From Gloeomargaritales cyanobacterium VI4D9 (GTDB taxonomy: Bacteria; Cyanobacteriota; Cyanobacteriia; Gloeomargaritales; Gloeomargaritaceae), in the NCBI GenBank assembly GCA_927797885.1, contig OV696605.1, forward strand, positions 967,157-1,031,156: 64,000 nt of DNA, in the 5' to 3' direction. The stretch's first letter is position 1, and each line of letters starts with the position of its first letter. The position numbers and the translations under genes were made by a program. Under the pieces are notes generated by a model. The model was not told where the DNA came from, made no database searches, and saw only the letters and a program-made list of their open reading frames with translations. Of this stretch, positions 29,150 to 38,501 are shown one piece after another.

Positions 29150-29707
29150 CAAACTAAACCCTGGTAAAACATCTTCCCCGGAAAGGACAACATCAAAGGT
29201 TACGGTTTCGGGGGGAACATGGGGGCGATAAATAGTGACACTCCGGGTTTCAGGATTCACCAACCAACCCAACCGACAGCTATTTTCCAAATACTCCCGC
29301 ATCTTAGCTTGCACAGTAGCTAAATCGTCTGAAGGGGAGACTAATTCAAGGACAAAATCAGGGCAAATCGGGGCAAATTGTCGCCGTTGTTCGGGAGATA
29401 GTTTTTCCCAACGTTCCTGGGCAATCCAGGCTATATCAGGAGAACGAATCGCCCCATTGGGTAACTTAAAACCCGTCGAAGAATCAAAACCTTTACCTTG
29501 TTTATTTTGAGCATTCCAGATGGCAAAATAACCACCCAATTCAAAGTTATAATTCCCCGTTTCACTCCCTGTTGGCGGCATGACAATTACTTCCCCTTGA
29601 GCAGTTAATTCCCAGCGTAAATCGGGATTAAATTTCACCAATTCCCTGAACTGCTCTTCAGTACAACGTAATGTAGGTGGAATGAAAATAGACATCGCCG
29701 CTTGCAT
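29120..29707 (-). CDS. Uma2 family (DUF820) protein, tandem copy 1
   Basis: 195 residues, first gene of the minus-strand unit. Conserved segments as in copies 2 and 3 (SPDIAWIAQERWEKLSPEQR, SPSDDLATVQAKMREYLENS, GWLVNPETRSVTIYRP), but the N-terminus differs (MQAAMSIFIPPTLRCTEEQF). It is divergent from hpnH, with 126 bases between the starts. Confidence 0.88.
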   Translation of the reverse strand: MQAAMSIFIPPTLRCTEEQFRELVKFNPDLRWELTAQGEVIVMPPTGSETGNYNFELGGYFAIWNAQNKQGKGFDSSTGFKLPNGAIRSPDIAWIAQERWEKLSPEQRRQFAPICPDFVLELVSPSDDLATVQAKMREYLENSCRLGWLVNPETRSVTIYRPHVPPETVTFDVVLSGEDVLPGFSLDLRHIFGNG

Positions 29708-29833
29708 AACACACCTGGGCTGACCATGTTTGAATTTTAGCTTTTCACTTGCCAGTTTTGGGGAAATCCCTTACAGTATCGGGGTAGAAAGCGTTAAGAT
29801 GGCACAACCTGGTTTTTTTGAGGAGTGATTCTG

Positions 29834-30856
29834 ATGTCAATTCATTGGTTGCAGGCTCTGGAAGTGGGCAAATATTTGGTAACGCAACGGATGTTGGGGC
29901 GCAAGCAGTATGCCCTGACGTTGATGTTGGAACCCCTATTTCGTTGCAATTTAGCCTGCTCAGGCTGTGGCAAAATTCAGCATCCGGTGGATGTTCTCAA
30001 ACGCCATCTCACCCCAGAGGAATGTTTCCGTGCGGTAGAGGAATGTGGCGCACCTGTGGTGGCAATTCCAGGCGGTGAACCCTTACTCCATCCCCAAATT
30101 GATGAAATCGTGGCGGGTTTGGTGGCACGCCGCAAGTTTGTTTACCTTTGCACCAACGGCATTTTGTTAGAAAAAAGTTTGTCTAAATTTACCCCATCTC
30201 CCTACTTTTCCTTCAGCGTGCATTTGGATGGAATGCGGGAATTGCATGATAAATGCGTGGATCGCAAGGGGGTATTTGATATAGCTATTAGTGCGATCAA
30301 GGCGGCGAAAAAAGCGGGCTTTCGAGTCACCACCAATACCACGGTTTTTGATGGTACTAAGCCGGAGGATATACAAGAACTGTTTGATTTTCTGACGGAA
30401 TTAGGGGTGGATGGGATGATGGTTTCCCCAGGTTATAGCTATGAATGGGCGCCGGATCAGGAGCATTTCTTAAAACGGGAACAAACCCGGGCGTTATTCC
30501 GGGAAATTATCGCTCCCTATCGCCAGGGCAAGACCAAATGGAATTTCAATCACAACCCACTATTTATTGACTTTTTAGTGGGGGAAAAAGACTACGAATG
30601 TACGCCCTGGGGAATGCCCAGCTACAGTGTTTTGGGGTGGCAAAAACCCTGCTATTTGCTCAATGAAGGACATTGCCAAAGCTATCAAGAATTATTGGAA
30701 ACCACCGAGTGGGAAAATTACGGACGTGCCAGTGGCAATCCCAAATGCCGGGACTGTATGGTGCATTGTGGTTATGAACCGACAGCGGCAATTGATGCAA
30801 TGGAACCGGGGAATGCGGCTCGCTCCTTAGCAACGGTCTTAGGCATTGGGCGTTAA
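29834..30856 (+). CDS. hpnH: Adenosyl-hopene transferase HpnH, radical SAM
   Basis: 340 residues from the ATG at 29834 (AGGAG 8 bases upstream; an in-frame GTG at 29825 overlaps that site). The radical SAM motif is CNLACSGC (Cys38, Cys42, Cys45), with GGEP in [12 protein letters not shown]. HpnH joins the 5'-deoxyadenosyl group to diploptene, giving adenosylhopane, the first step of extended hopanoids. The C-terminal Cys-rich tail ([15 protein letters not shown]) is typical. No other hopanoid gene is next to it. A terminator follows. Confidence 0.95.
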   Translation: MSIHWLQALEVGKYLVTQRMLGRKQYALTLMLEPLFRCNLACSGCGKIQHPVDVLKRHLTPEECFRAVEECGAPVVAIPGGEPLLHPQIDEIVAGLVARRKFVYLCTNGILLEKSLSKFTPSPYFSFSVHLDGMRELHDKCVDRKGVFDIAISAIKAAKKAGFRVTTNTTVFDGTKPEDIQELFDFLTELGVDGMMVSPGYSYEWAPDQEHFLKREQTRALFREIIAPYRQGKTKWNFNHNPLFIDFLVGEKDYECTPWGMPSYSVLGWQKPCYLLNEGHCQSYQELLETTEWENYGRASGNPKCRDCMVHCGYEPTAAIDAMEPGNAARSLATVLGIGR

Positions 30857-30868
30857 ATAGTGCTACGA

Positions 30869-30897
30869 AAAAAAGCCCCTAAATCTAGGAGCTTTTT
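30869..30897. terminator. Bidirectional terminator between hpnH and the Spy-like gene
   Basis: AAAAAAGC-CCTA, loop AATC, TAGG-GCTTTTT, with one mismatch in the stem. The A run on the left and T run on the right let it work for both convergent genes. Confidence 0.8.
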
Positions 30898-30939
30898 GTT
30901 TTGTTGGAATTGGGTTTTTAATCCCTAGTTTGCTTCGGA

Positions 30940-31383
30940 TTAGAGGTTGCTTGGGTTGCCGGGCTGACCCCGCCGTTGTTGCCATTGTTGCCGCCGGGCT
31001 TCGAGTTGTTGCCGTTGCTCGGCGGTGAGAATGGCTTCAATTTGCTGGCGGGTACTGGTGCGAATTTGCCTCATTTGCTGTTTTTGGGCATCAGTGAGGT
31101 TAAGATTTTTCATGGTGGCTCGCCGTTGTTCCGGGGTTTGCCCTTGCAGTTGGCTGAGTTGTTGCCGCTGTTCAGGGGTCAAAACCTGTTGCATTTGGTT
31201 CCGGGCATTTTGGCGAATTTGTTGTATCCGTTGTTGTTGCTCCGGGGTGAGGTTCAAATCCGCAAGCGGTCCTCTGCGTTTAGTCTGTTGCGCCAATTCA
31301 AATTGGGCTTGGGCGGGGGTGGCGGTGACCACAGAGGCGGTCAACATTAACCCCAACAAAGCCGGTAATACCATGAGCTTCAT
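30940..31383 (-). CDS. Spy/CpxP-like secreted LTxxQ protein
   Basis: 147 residues from the ATG at 31383 (AAGGAG 7 bases upstream). The signal peptide (about 1-27) ends PAQA. The mature protein is Gln/Arg-rich and helical with repeated LTxEQ-type motifs: LNLTPEQQQRIQQIRQNA, VLTPEQRQQLSQLQG, LNLTDAQKQQMRQIR, ILTAEQRQQLEAR. Spy and CpxP are periplasmic chaperones or envelope stress sensors with such motifs. The role here is inferred from the motif only. No two-component partner is adjacent. Confidence 0.82.
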   Translation of the reverse strand: MKLMVLPALLGLMLTASVVTATPAQAQFELAQQTKRRGPLADLNLTPEQQQRIQQIRQNARNQMQQVLTPEQRQQLSQLQGQTPEQRRATMKNLNLTDAQKQQMRQIRTSTRQQIEAILTAEQRQQLEARRQQWQQRRGQPGNPSNL

Positions 31384-31578
31384 CCAGATTCTCCTTAACA
31401 AGAAAAAGTGTGTTGGTAGGGGTAGGAACCGATAATAACAAAGGTGATGTTGCTAGGCTCAAAAGTGATTGCCAGGGTAGTAGCTAAAGGCGGAACGAAG
31501 CAACGCATTACTCCCATAAAATCTCATCTCCAGTCCAAAGGGTTTCATCTTTTTAGACGGGGGCAAAGCGGGGGTGGT

Positions 31579-32544
31579 TCACTCTAGGGGCTGGGCGGCC
31601 AGGAATGCCTGCACTGCATTCACCGTCGGGGCTTGGGTAATCGCTCCCCTAGCGGTAGTAGATAAAGCGGCAACCGCACTCGCCCAACGTAATGCTTGAT
31701 TAAGTAAATTCGCATCACTACTTAAAGTCTCTCCATAGGTTACCCATTGATGTAACCATCCTGCCACAAACGCATCCCCCGCCCCGGTCGTATCTACCGT
31801 ATTTACGACAAACGCTGGACAATGACCTCGGTATTCGGCGATTTGATAATCACAGCCCTGGGCACCCTGGGTTAGGAAAATATGGGTTAAATTCGGGCAT
31901 TTTTGGTGAATGCTGTTAAGGTCATTACTATTAAATAACCATTGGGCTTCTTCGCTGGTCAATTTCACCGCCTGGACTTGGCTGAGTAATTCCAAAGTTA
32001 AAGATTTTGCTAATTCATGATCCCGCCAAAATACAGGTCGCCAATTCACATCTACTAGAATCATCAAACCCTTGTCTAAAGCCCAATCAACCAATTGCCA
32101 ACAGGTTGTTCTGGCGTGGGGAAATGCTAACACCAGGGCTTCGATATACACATATTTGGGCGTGAAATGAGGTTCTAAAAAAGTGACATAATTATCAGCA
32201 AATTCCTGGCAATCGGGGGGATAGAATCCAACAAATTCCCGTTCCCCTACCTCGCTCCGAGTGACCTCCACCAACCGGGTCGGATAGGGCAGTTTTTGTA
32301 CATAATCTGTACAGACTTGATGGGATTGCAAAACTCGGAGTAATTGGCTTCCCCGTTCATCCTGCCCTACTCCAGCGATCAATGCTCCAGACACACCCAA
32401 TGCGCCCAGCCCACAGGCGACATTCAACCCCGCCCCGCCGGCATAGGGTGTCCAGGAACGCACCTGGTTGGGGGGAATTCCCGTTTGATCCGCCAGCATA
32501 TCCCAGAGGGCAAGACCGTAACAGAGGACGGAAGAACTGCTCAT
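31579..32544 (-). CDS. PfkB-family sugar kinase (fructokinase-like)
   Basis: 321 residues. Ribokinase fold with the N-terminal GGAGLNVACGLGALG signature and the C-terminal anion hole and catalytic base DTTGAGDAFVAG. Cyanobacterial members of this group phosphorylate fructose or related sugars; the exact sugar cannot be read from sequence. It stands alone; the 177 bases upstream of its 3' neighbour (31402-31578) hold nothing recognisable, and its 5' side opens into a repeat-rich gap. Confidence 0.87.
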   Translation of the reverse strand: MSSSSVLCYGLALWDMLADQTGIPPNQVRSWTPYAGGAGLNVACGLGALGVSGALIAGVGQDERGSQLLRVLQSHQVCTDYVQKLPYPTRLVEVTRSEVGEREFVGFYPPDCQEFADNYVTFLEPHFTPKYVYIEALVLAFPHARTTCWQLVDWALDKGLMILVDVNWRPVFWRDHELAKSLTLELLSQVQAVKLTSEEAQWLFNSNDLNSIHQKCPNLTHIFLTQGAQGCDYQIAEYRGHCPAFVVNTVDTTGAGDAFVAGWLHQWVTYGETLSSDANLLNQALRWASAVAALSTTARGAITQAPTVNAVQAFLAAQPLE

Positions 32545-32762
32545 ATTTATCTAGCGAACCTCATCCAGCAATATTTCCCACGACTCTTTGCACCTGTAGC
32601 CATCTCAAACGATCCGTGGTAATAACAAAGCTATTGGAATTGAAATGGGGCTGTGCCCGGAGACCCTTGACTTTCTGAGTAGAAAACTTTCCCTCACATT
32701 TCAAATGTTATTGCTAGGGAGTAGATGTCGGTTTTTTTAATTCTGAATATGCTTATAACTAA

Positions 32763-32895
32763 TGGGCACTTCTATTTATTTACACCCATTGAAGTTTATC
32801 TTGCTGAAATGCCCATATTAATGGCTACGCCACGCAGGCTATCGAAAACCAGAGACGGGGGCTACGCCCCTGCGACCTATTTTTAGAAGTGCCCT
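32763..32895. repeat. Family C repeat, copy 2
   Basis: 133 bp between TGGGCACTTCTATTTATT and TTTTTAGAAGTGCCCT (inverted ends), with the family A-like core GACGGGGGCTACGCCCCTGC. It sits in the 700-bp gap 32545-33248, which contains no gene. Confidence 0.75.
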
Positions 32896-32918
32896 AATAC
32901 TGATAACGGCCTTCAACC

Positions 32919-33022
32919 ATAGAAATTCTATTTGATTAACGTTAGCTTGCGTGCCGTAGGCATACAGAAATTTCCCAGAATCAAGAACGGAAAATGCGCC
33001 CCTGCAACTTCTATTCTCATTA
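32919..33022. repeat. Family A repeat, copy 4 (interrupted)
   Basis: Starts ATAGAAATTCTATTTGATTAA, contains GAAAATGCGCCCCTGCAAC and stops at TTCTATTCTCATT, the point where intact copies continue straight into the right end. A matching right end (GGGATTGCTATA) appears only at 33226-33237, about 200 bases later, with a family D element in between. Confidence 0.65.
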
Positions 33023-33033
33023 CGACAACTGAT

Positions 33034-33150
33034 TACAGTCTATTTATAAATTAAGGGATGCAAAAGCCTTGATTATTCTCAAAGTTCAACACGCTCAACC
33101 GCCGACAAGTAGAATTTTAACCGTACCCTATAAATGCTTAAAAGTCTGTA
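33034..33150. repeat. Family D repeat, copy 3 (inverted)
   Basis: 117 bp; the reverse complement aligns with 22572-22688 along its whole length (GGGTACGGTT, ATTCTACTTG, AAGGCTTTTGCATCCCTTAAT). Ends are TACAGTCT and AGTCTGTA. It appears to sit inside family A copy 4. Confidence 0.7.
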
Positions 33151-33248
33151 ACTTCACAATCTTCTCTGATTTCTTGTTACACCTATTGTAAAGATGACAA
33201 AGATGAAACTATCCAAAATTCAATTGGGATTGCTATAGTTAAAGAATC

Positions 33249-33872
33249 ATGATCAAGTGTTGTAGGGTATCAATCATGACTTCTGGCCGCACTGTTTCCC
33301 GAAAAATCCATCAACTTAAAATTACCCTGCTAGACAGTAAACCCCCAATTTGGCGGCGACTTCTCGTACCTTCAGATACCAGTTTATCTTGGCTGCATCG
33401 GGTTATTCAAGTTGCTATGGGTTGGCAAGATTATCATTTGCATCAGTTTATTCAAGGGGAGGTATATTACGGTATTGCCCAACAGGACTATGGTTTTTTA
33501 GTCAAAGATGAACGCCGTTATTATTTGGATAATGTTATTCCCCTAGCGGGTATGAAATTGATTTATGAATATGACTTTGGGGATTGTTGGGATCACATGG
33601 TTTTGGTAGAGAAAATCTTGCCGTTTGATCCACTCATGACCTATCCGGTTTGTATCAAAGGCAGGAGGGCTTGTCCACCGGAGGATGTGGGGGGCATTGG
33701 TGGTTATGAAGAATTTCTAAAGGTCATAGGAGACCCCAATCATCCTGAATACGAAGACACTGTGGCCTGGATAGGCAAGCCTTTTGACCCAAACGCATTT
33801 GATTTATCAGAGATTAATCACCGACTGGCAAAATTAGTCATTCCTCAGCGCAAAAAACGTAATCCTAACTAG
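33249..33872 (+). CDS. Plasmid pRiA4b ORF-3 / IS1096 TnpR-like protein
   Basis: 207 residues from 33249 (an ATG at 33276 would give 198). The family motifs are clear: IHQLKITLLDSKPPIWRRL, WLHRVIQVAMGW, YEYDFGDCWDHMV and GRRACPPEDVGGIGGYEEFL. The family was named from passenger genes on plasmids and IS1096-like elements; it is not a serine recombinase and its activity is unknown. It starts 11 bases after the right end of a family A repeat, so its promoter region lies in repeat DNA. It ends 3 bases before the prfA stop (convergent). Confidence 0.88.
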   Translation: MIKCCRVSIMTSGRTVSRKIHQLKITLLDSKPPIWRRLLVPSDTSLSWLHRVIQVAMGWQDYHLHQFIQGEVYYGIAQQDYGFLVKDERRYYLDNVIPLAGMKLIYEYDFGDCWDHMVLVEKILPFDPLMTYPVCIKGRRACPPEDVGGIGGYEEFLKVIGDPNHPEYEDTVAWIGKPFDPNAFDLSEINHRLAKLVIPQRKKRNPN

Positions 33873-33874
33873 AC

Positions 33875-34975
33875 CTAGCTAGGAGAACTTTGGCGAGCCA
33901 ATTCTGCCAACCGCTCTTGCTGGTCTTTAATAATACAAGCTTGCACTAAGGCATCAATATCCCCTTCCAAAATTTCGCTTAGGGAAAAGTTTTGATTGAG
34001 ACGGTGATCCGTTACCCGATTGTCCTTGTAATTGTAGGTACGAATTTTTTCCGAACGTGCCCCGGTCCCCACTTGCGAACGACGCAGAGAACTCACGGAT
34101 TCCTGCTGTTCTTGCAGTTGTAAATCATAGAGTTTTGCCCGCAGTAATTGCATCGCTCGTTCCTTGTTTTTAAGTTGCGTGCGCTCCTCTTGACAATGGA
34201 TATGAATACCAGTGGGTTTGTGAAATAGATGTACTGCCGTTTCCACCTTATTGACGTTTTGCCCCCCGGCTCCCCCCGAACGTGCAGTGGTGATCTCAAT
34301 ATCATTAGGGTTGATTTCCACCGCCACCTCATCCACCTCCGGCATCACCGCCACCGTTGCCGTCGAGGTATGCACCCGCCCGGAGGCCTCTGTGACCGGT
34401 ACCCGTTGCACCCGATGGGTTCCCGCTTCAAACTTGAGTTTGCTGTACACCCGGTCGCCTTCGATTTCCAGCACCACTTCCTTGAACCCACCGGACTCCG
34501 CCGGGGACTCGCTGACCAATCTTACCCGCCAGTTTTGACGTTCAGCATAACGGCTGTACATTCGCATTAAATCCCCTGCCCAGATGCCTGCCTCATCGCC
34601 GCCCGTCCCTGCTCGGATTTCTAGCATGATATTTTTGTCATCGTTGGGGTCTTGGGGCAGGATGAGAATTTTTAGCTCCTGTTCCAGTCGGTCTAATTTT
34701 TCCGTCAGGGTTTCCACTTCCTGTTGTGCCATTTGTTGAAATTCCGGGTCTTTGGCGGCTTCTTTCAAAAGTTGTTGGGCATCAAGCAATTCTCTCTGTA
34801 CGGTTCGCCACGCATCAAATGTATTGACAATTGCTTCCATCGCCGCCCGGGCTTTGGTAATCCGTTGCAATTCCTGGGGGTCAGTCGCCACCGCCGGGTC
34901 AGCCAACTGCCGATTCAAATCTTGGTAGGTGCTTTCAATCGCCTTCAGCTTTTCCAGGAGGTACGCTTCCGCCAT
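33875..34975 (-). CDS. prfA: Peptide chain release factor 1
   Basis: 366 residues. RF1 recognises UAG and UAA and triggers hydrolysis of peptidyl-tRNA. The GGQ loop is in [19 protein letters not shown], and the codon-recognition domain 2 lies upstream ([20 protein letters not shown]). Length and ending match RF1. It is the RF1 rather than RF2 type because there is no in-frame UGA frameshift site and the sequence aligns with RF1 ([20 protein letters not shown]). Confidence 0.96.
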   Translation of the reverse strand: MAEAYLLEKLKAIESTYQDLNRQLADPAVATDPQELQRITKARAAMEAIVNTFDAWRTVQRELLDAQQLLKEAAKDPEFQQMAQQEVETLTEKLDRLEQELKILILPQDPNDDKNIMLEIRAGTGGDEAGIWAGDLMRMYSRYAERQNWRVRLVSESPAESGGFKEVVLEIEGDRVYSKLKFEAGTHRVQRVPVTEASGRVHTSTATVAVMPEVDEVAVEINPNDIEITTARSGGAGGQNVNKVETAVHLFHKPTGIHIHCQEERTQLKNKERAMQLLRAKLYDLQLQEQQESVSSLRRSQVGTGARSEKIRTYNYKDNRVTDHRLNQNFSLSEILEGDIDALVQACIIKDQQERLAELARQSSPS

Positions 34976-35024
34976 AGGATAAAATTACTAAACGCCAAAT
35001 GATTTAATTATTTTAGCCTACGCA

Positions 35025-35750
35025 ATGAACTGGAAACCGGCGGGTTTGATTTATCAAGCACGGTTTGCGACGGTCATCACTGACGATGGTAGTCCCACCA
35101 TTCGGGATTTAGGCATAGCCAATCAGGAATGTATGCACCATAGCGGTGGAGCCTACCAAGAAACGCAATATATCTATGGGGAAGCCATCCGAGCAGTGAT
35201 AAAAACCTGTCCAAACCCCCATTTTTTAGTTGTGGGTTTAGGGTTAGGCTATATTGAAATACTGATTGCTTGTGAATGGTTAAAATCCCAACCATCAGGT
35301 CATTGTCAGGTGATTAGTTTTGAATCCGAAGCCTACTGGCAAGAACAATTCCAACATTGGTTACTCGATGAACCCTCGGAATTATGGGAAATCCATCAAC
35401 TGCGGGATGATAAATTCAAGCAAGATTATCCCGAGGAAATAACCCAGGCTCAGGATTGGCTCAAAAATCATTTAATTTTAGAAAATGAATTAACCTACCT
35501 TCCCCAATGGCAAGGGCAAATCCACGGAATTTTATTTGATGCTTACAGTTCCAAAACTTCACAGGAATTATGGCAGGAAGATTATTTGATTAAATTTTTA
35601 CAACATTACAGTGCAGAACATTGTTTATTTGTGACCTATGCCAGTACTGGCAGTCTCAAAAGAGCCTTAAAATTCTGTGATTTTATGATTCACGAAAGAG
35701 GGGGATTTCAGGGCAAAAAAGAATCCACTTGGGCGACCAAAAATTTATGA
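35025..35750 (+). CDS. MnmC-like SAM-dependent methyltransferase
   Basis: 241 residues. A methyltransferase fold with GLGLGYIEI (SAM loop) and the MnmC-type blocks ILFDAYSSKTSQELWQEDYL and RGGFQGKKESTWAT. In bacteria the MnmC methyltransferase domain finishes mnm5U at tRNA position 34. Here the FAD-dependent demodification domain is absent, as in cyanobacterial and plant stand-alone forms. The tRNA role is inferred from the family. It is divergent from prfA. Confidence 0.82.
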   Translation: MNWKPAGLIYQARFATVITDDGSPTIRDLGIANQECMHHSGGAYQETQYIYGEAIRAVIKTCPNPHFLVVGLGLGYIEILIACEWLKSQPSGHCQVISFESEAYWQEQFQHWLLDEPSELWEIHQLRDDKFKQDYPEEITQAQDWLKNHLILENELTYLPQWQGQIHGILFDAYSSKTSQELWQEDYLIKFLQHYSAEHCLFVTYASTGSLKRALKFCDFMIHERGGFQGKKESTWATKNL

Positions 35751-35756
35751 ATTTCC

Positions 35757-35821
35757 ATAAAATTACCCAGAAATAAAAGCGGGGGTGATACCCCTAAAAT
35801 TTATTTTTAGAAATGCCCTTA
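35757..35821. repeat. Family C repeat remnant
   Basis: Right-hand half only: AGCGGGGGTGATACCCCTAAAA and the end TTTTTAGAAATGCCCTT. It fills the gap between the MnmC-like gene and the convergent methyltransferase gene, touching the stop codon of the latter. Confidence 0.6.
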
Positions 35822-36685
35822 AGGTTTCTTGGCTTCCATATAGAGAGAGTTGGGTTTATAGATACTTCCATCCGGTTCCGTATCCAAATTAAAGTTCTGC
35901 CACTCATCTAAGTAACTATTGGTAGGGGTTTGCACTTGAGTTTCGATAAAACCTACATTTTTAAGCAGTTTTTCTAAGGAATAGGCATCATACATCCATT
36001 GGTGAATTTCACCACAGTTACGTAGATGAATAATGCTGAATAAATCATACTCCTTACCTAGGAGTATCTTTGCACAAAAATGCTTGAATTGGGTAGGGAA
36101 ATGACGTAACCATTGTTTAGGTCGCCAAAATAAATAGTATCGCAAACGATGCCATTGGGAATTAAATTTCCTAGATTTGGAATAACTTCTTTGTACCCGT
36201 TCTAGCATATCTTGCACATCTTTACCCCCTCGTTCTAAAACATAATCATAAGCCGGGATTTCCTGCTGTTGTAGATACTCAAGCATCATCCCCCCTGGCG
36301 TTTGCCGTACCGCCTGGTCATACAGTTCCAACATAATCCAATTATATTTGCTTTGAGCATCATCTACACCTGAGCGAATTTCATCCAGGATATGTAGGTA
36401 CTCACGAACGATATTTTCCAAATCCGGGACGACAATACGAATAATTCCCCCCGGTTTCAAAATTCGGTAACATTCATCCAGCAAGTTTTTGGCATCAGCA
36501 CAGGTAAAATGTTCCAAAACATGGGAGTGATAAATAAGGTCAAAATAGTTCTCATGAAAAGGTAGTTTTTTCCTGAGATCGATCGCTAATACCCTGGGGT
36601 TGCGAACGGCAAAATCCACATTCAGCCATGCTTCGGATTCTACATAGCGGTTGCCACAGCCCAAATTGAGATATTTAGCCACCAT
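35819..36685 (-). CDS. SAM-dependent methyltransferase (class I)
   Basis: About 288 residues from the ATG at 36685 (MVAKYLNLGCGNRYVESEAW). SAM-binding motifs are LNLGCGN, VLAIDLRKKLPF, FDLIYHSHVLEHF and RILKPGGIIRIVVPDLE, typical of the Methyltransf_11 group acting on small molecules or glycans. A basic Tyr/Arg/Trp-rich middle (RYYLFWRPKQWLRHFP) is unusual. It overlaps the nth gene end by 11 bases, so translation may be coupled. Substrate unknown. Confidence 0.83.
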   Translation of the reverse strand: MVAKYLNLGCGNRYVESEAWLNVDFAVRNPRVLAIDLRKKLPFHENYFDLIYHSHVLEHFTCADAKNLLDECYRILKPGGIIRIVVPDLENIVREYLHILDEIRSGVDDAQSKYNWIMLELYDQAVRQTPGGMMLEYLQQQEIPAYDYVLERGGKDVQDMLERVQRSYSKSRKFNSQWHRLRYYLFWRPKQWLRHFPTQFKHFCAKILLGKEYDLFSIIHLRNCGEIHQWMYDAYSLEKLLKNVGFIETQVQTPTNSYLDEWQNFNLDTEPDGSIYKPNSLYMEAKKP

Positions 36686-37358
36686 TTTTATTACTAACTG
36701 CAACAGCGCTATCTCGGGAAGGGCACAAGTCCCCCAAAAAACATTCATTACAGCGGGGAGTGCGGGCGGTACAGGTTTCTCGCCCATGATAAATCAAACG
36801 AATGGACCAATTTTCCCAATCGGGTTGGGGGAGCAATTCAATCAAATCCCGCTCAATGCGAATTGGATCGGTGTGTTCTGTCAGCCCCAAGCGGTGGGAA
36901 ACCCGTTTGACATGGGTATCTACGGTCACCCCGGCGTTGATTCCGTAGGCATGGGCAAGCACTACATTGGCGGTTTTGCGCGCTACTCCTGGCAAGGTGA
37001 GCAATTGCGACATTTCCTTGGGCACTTTTCCCCCAAATTCACTCATGATTTTACGACAGGCACCCTGAATATGGCGGGCTTTATTCCGATAGAAACCTGT
37101 GGGTTTAATCAGATTTTCTAACTCTCCCAAATCAGCAACCGCCAGTGCCGCCGCATCTGGGAACCGGGCAAATAAAGCGGGGGTAACCTGATTCACTCGT
37201 TCATCGGTACACTGGGCAGAGAGGATAGTTGCCACTAAAAGTTGCACGGGTGTTTGATAATTTAACGTACAAGTAGCTTCAGGATAACGGCGTTTGAGAC
37301 GGACTAATACTTCATTGGCTCGTTGTTTGCGAGCGGCGATTCGATGAATAATTGCCAT
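36675..37358 (-). CDS. nth: Endonuclease III
   Basis: 227 residues. DNA glycosylase/AP lyase for oxidised pyrimidines. The helix-hairpin-helix LPGVARKTANVVL contains the catalytic Lys, and the Asp follows in VTVDTHVKRVSHRLGL. The [4Fe-4S] loop is intact (CTARTPRCNECFLGDLC, spacing C-x6-C-x2-C-x5-C). The length is standard. It is first in a two-gene unit with the methyltransferase. Confidence 0.96.
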   Translation of the reverse strand: MAIIHRIAARKQRANEVLVRLKRRYPEATCTLNYQTPVQLLVATILSAQCTDERVNQVTPALFARFPDAAALAVADLGELENLIKPTGFYRNKARHIQGACRKIMSEFGGKVPKEMSQLLTLPGVARKTANVVLAHAYGINAGVTVDTHVKRVSHRLGLTEHTDPIRIERDLIELLPQPDWENWSIRLIYHGRETCTARTPRCNECFLGDLCPSRDSAVAVSNKNGG

Positions 37359-37495
37359 ATTCTTAAATTTATTACTTCAATTTTCAGTATAGCGATTTTG
37401 AGTCCACTGTGAACATCTCGATAATCTTGCTAAAAAGCTGTTGCAAGCCACAGGGAGTGTACCCAAGCGATTCAATCATCTGGGCAACTCTATTA

Positions 37496-37628
37496 AGGGC
37501 ACCTCTATTTATTAATTTTGGCACTTGTACGGCAGGCTTGGAAGCCCCATTTTTTCCTTACATTATCAATAAACTATCGATAATGTGAGGGGCATTCTCA
37601 ATAGCCATGAATTAATAGAGGTACCCCT
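37496..37628. repeat. Repeat with family C ends and family B interior
   Basis: 133 bp. Ends AGGGCACCTCTATTTATTAAT and ATTAATAGAGGTACCCCT form a clean inverted pair. The interior (GGCTTGGAAGCCCCATT, ATCAATAAACTATCG, GAGGGGCATTCTCAATAG) is shared with 23146-23255 and 57634-57768, not with the GC-rich core of copies C1 and C2. It lies in the nth-Uma2 gap, where nothing else was found. Confidence 0.8.
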
Positions 37629-37651
37629 AGGAGAGCTTGCAACTTGCTGAT

Positions 37652-38437
37652 TTAATCCTCTACCTCCAGACCTAATTCCCGGATTTTGGCCGCCAATCGG
37701 TCAGCCCGTTGTTTCTCCTGGTCAGCCCGTTGTTTCTCTTGGTCAGCCCGCTGTTTCTCCTGGTCAGCCCGCTGTTTCTCCTGGTCAGCCCGCTGTTGAG
37801 CTGCTTCTTCGGGCAGGAGTGCCAAATCCCCCTGAGGTGTGTACAATCTCAGCCAACCACAGGGACCTTCTCGGTCAATCACCCCCTCCCATACCCCAAA
37901 CCACAACCCCAACAGGTCGCACCACAGCCATCCCCGTTCATTCGCTACCAAGGGCTGATACCCCTCGCTAGAGTCCAACCGCCAGCCCGCCAACGACTCC
38001 AGCGGCGCAAACGGGTCGCAAACAAAATAGTAGGGCGTGCGAAAAACCTGTTCGTACAAGTCCTTTTTGGCACCTCGGTCAAAGGCCGCCGTGCTGGGGG
38101 AAAGTAATTCAACAATCACATCAGGATACCGTCCGCCCTCCTCCCAGACCACCCAACCTTGCCGTTCGCGGGGGGGAACGCCCAGCACCATCAGGACATC
38201 CGGGCCACGCACATCCCGATTCATTGCCTGTTCCCGGCTGAAGTACACAAACATATTGCCGCCAATAAACACATCCGAGCGGTGGGAAAGAGCCTGCTGG
38301 GCGGAACGAATCAGCACATTCATGGCAATGCGATGACGATTGCTTTCCAATGGTTCTCCATCATCAAAAATTAAGTTGTCCGGGGGTAAAGGCACCGGGA
38401 AGGCAGGTTCAATGGGGGGTTGAATAATTGAAACCAT
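37652..38437 (-). CDS. Uma2 family protein with C-terminal heptad repeats
   Basis: 261 residues. The Uma2/DUF820 core (about 1-200: GPDVLMVLGVPPRERQGWV, PDVIVELLSPSTAAFDRGAK, YFVCDPFAPLESLAGWRL) is followed by a charged tail with five copies of the seven-residue unit QRADQEK before RADRLAAKIRELGLEVED. The tail should form a coiled coil. The longer Uma2 subtype with a trailing coiled coil is common in cyanobacteria. Number of units may vary between strains because the DNA repeat is nearly perfect. Confidence 0.88.
   Translation of the reverse strand: MVSIIQPPIEPAFPVPLPPDNLIFDDGEPLESNRHRIAMNVLIRSAQQALSHRSDVFIGGNMFVYFSREQAMNRDVRGPDVLMVLGVPPRERQGWVVWEEGGRYPDVIVELLSPSTAAFDRGAKKDLYEQVFRTPYYFVCDPFAPLESLAGWRLDSSEGYQPLVANERGWLWCDLLGLWFGVWEGVIDREGPCGWLRLYTPQGDLALLPEEAAQQRADQEKQRADQEKQRADQEKQRADQEKQRADRLAAKIRELGLEVED
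37699..37797. repeat. 21-bp tandem repeat inside the Uma2 gene
   Basis: Four full units and a partial fifth of GGTCAGCCCGYTGTTTCTCY plus one base (21 bp, plus-strand reading), differing by single transitions. It encodes the QRADQEK heptads. It is a coding minisatellite prone to slippage in whole heptads, so the frame is kept. Confidence 0.9.
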
Positions 38438-38501
38438 CGCTTTTGCGTTCTATCTGTTGATGAGCATCTCTAGTATTATTACCACCACCAACAGGTCATG
38501 T

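Noticed and set aside
37699-37797. CRISPR-like array
   Set aside because: The 21-bp units are contiguous without spacers and encode heptads inside a Uma2 gene.
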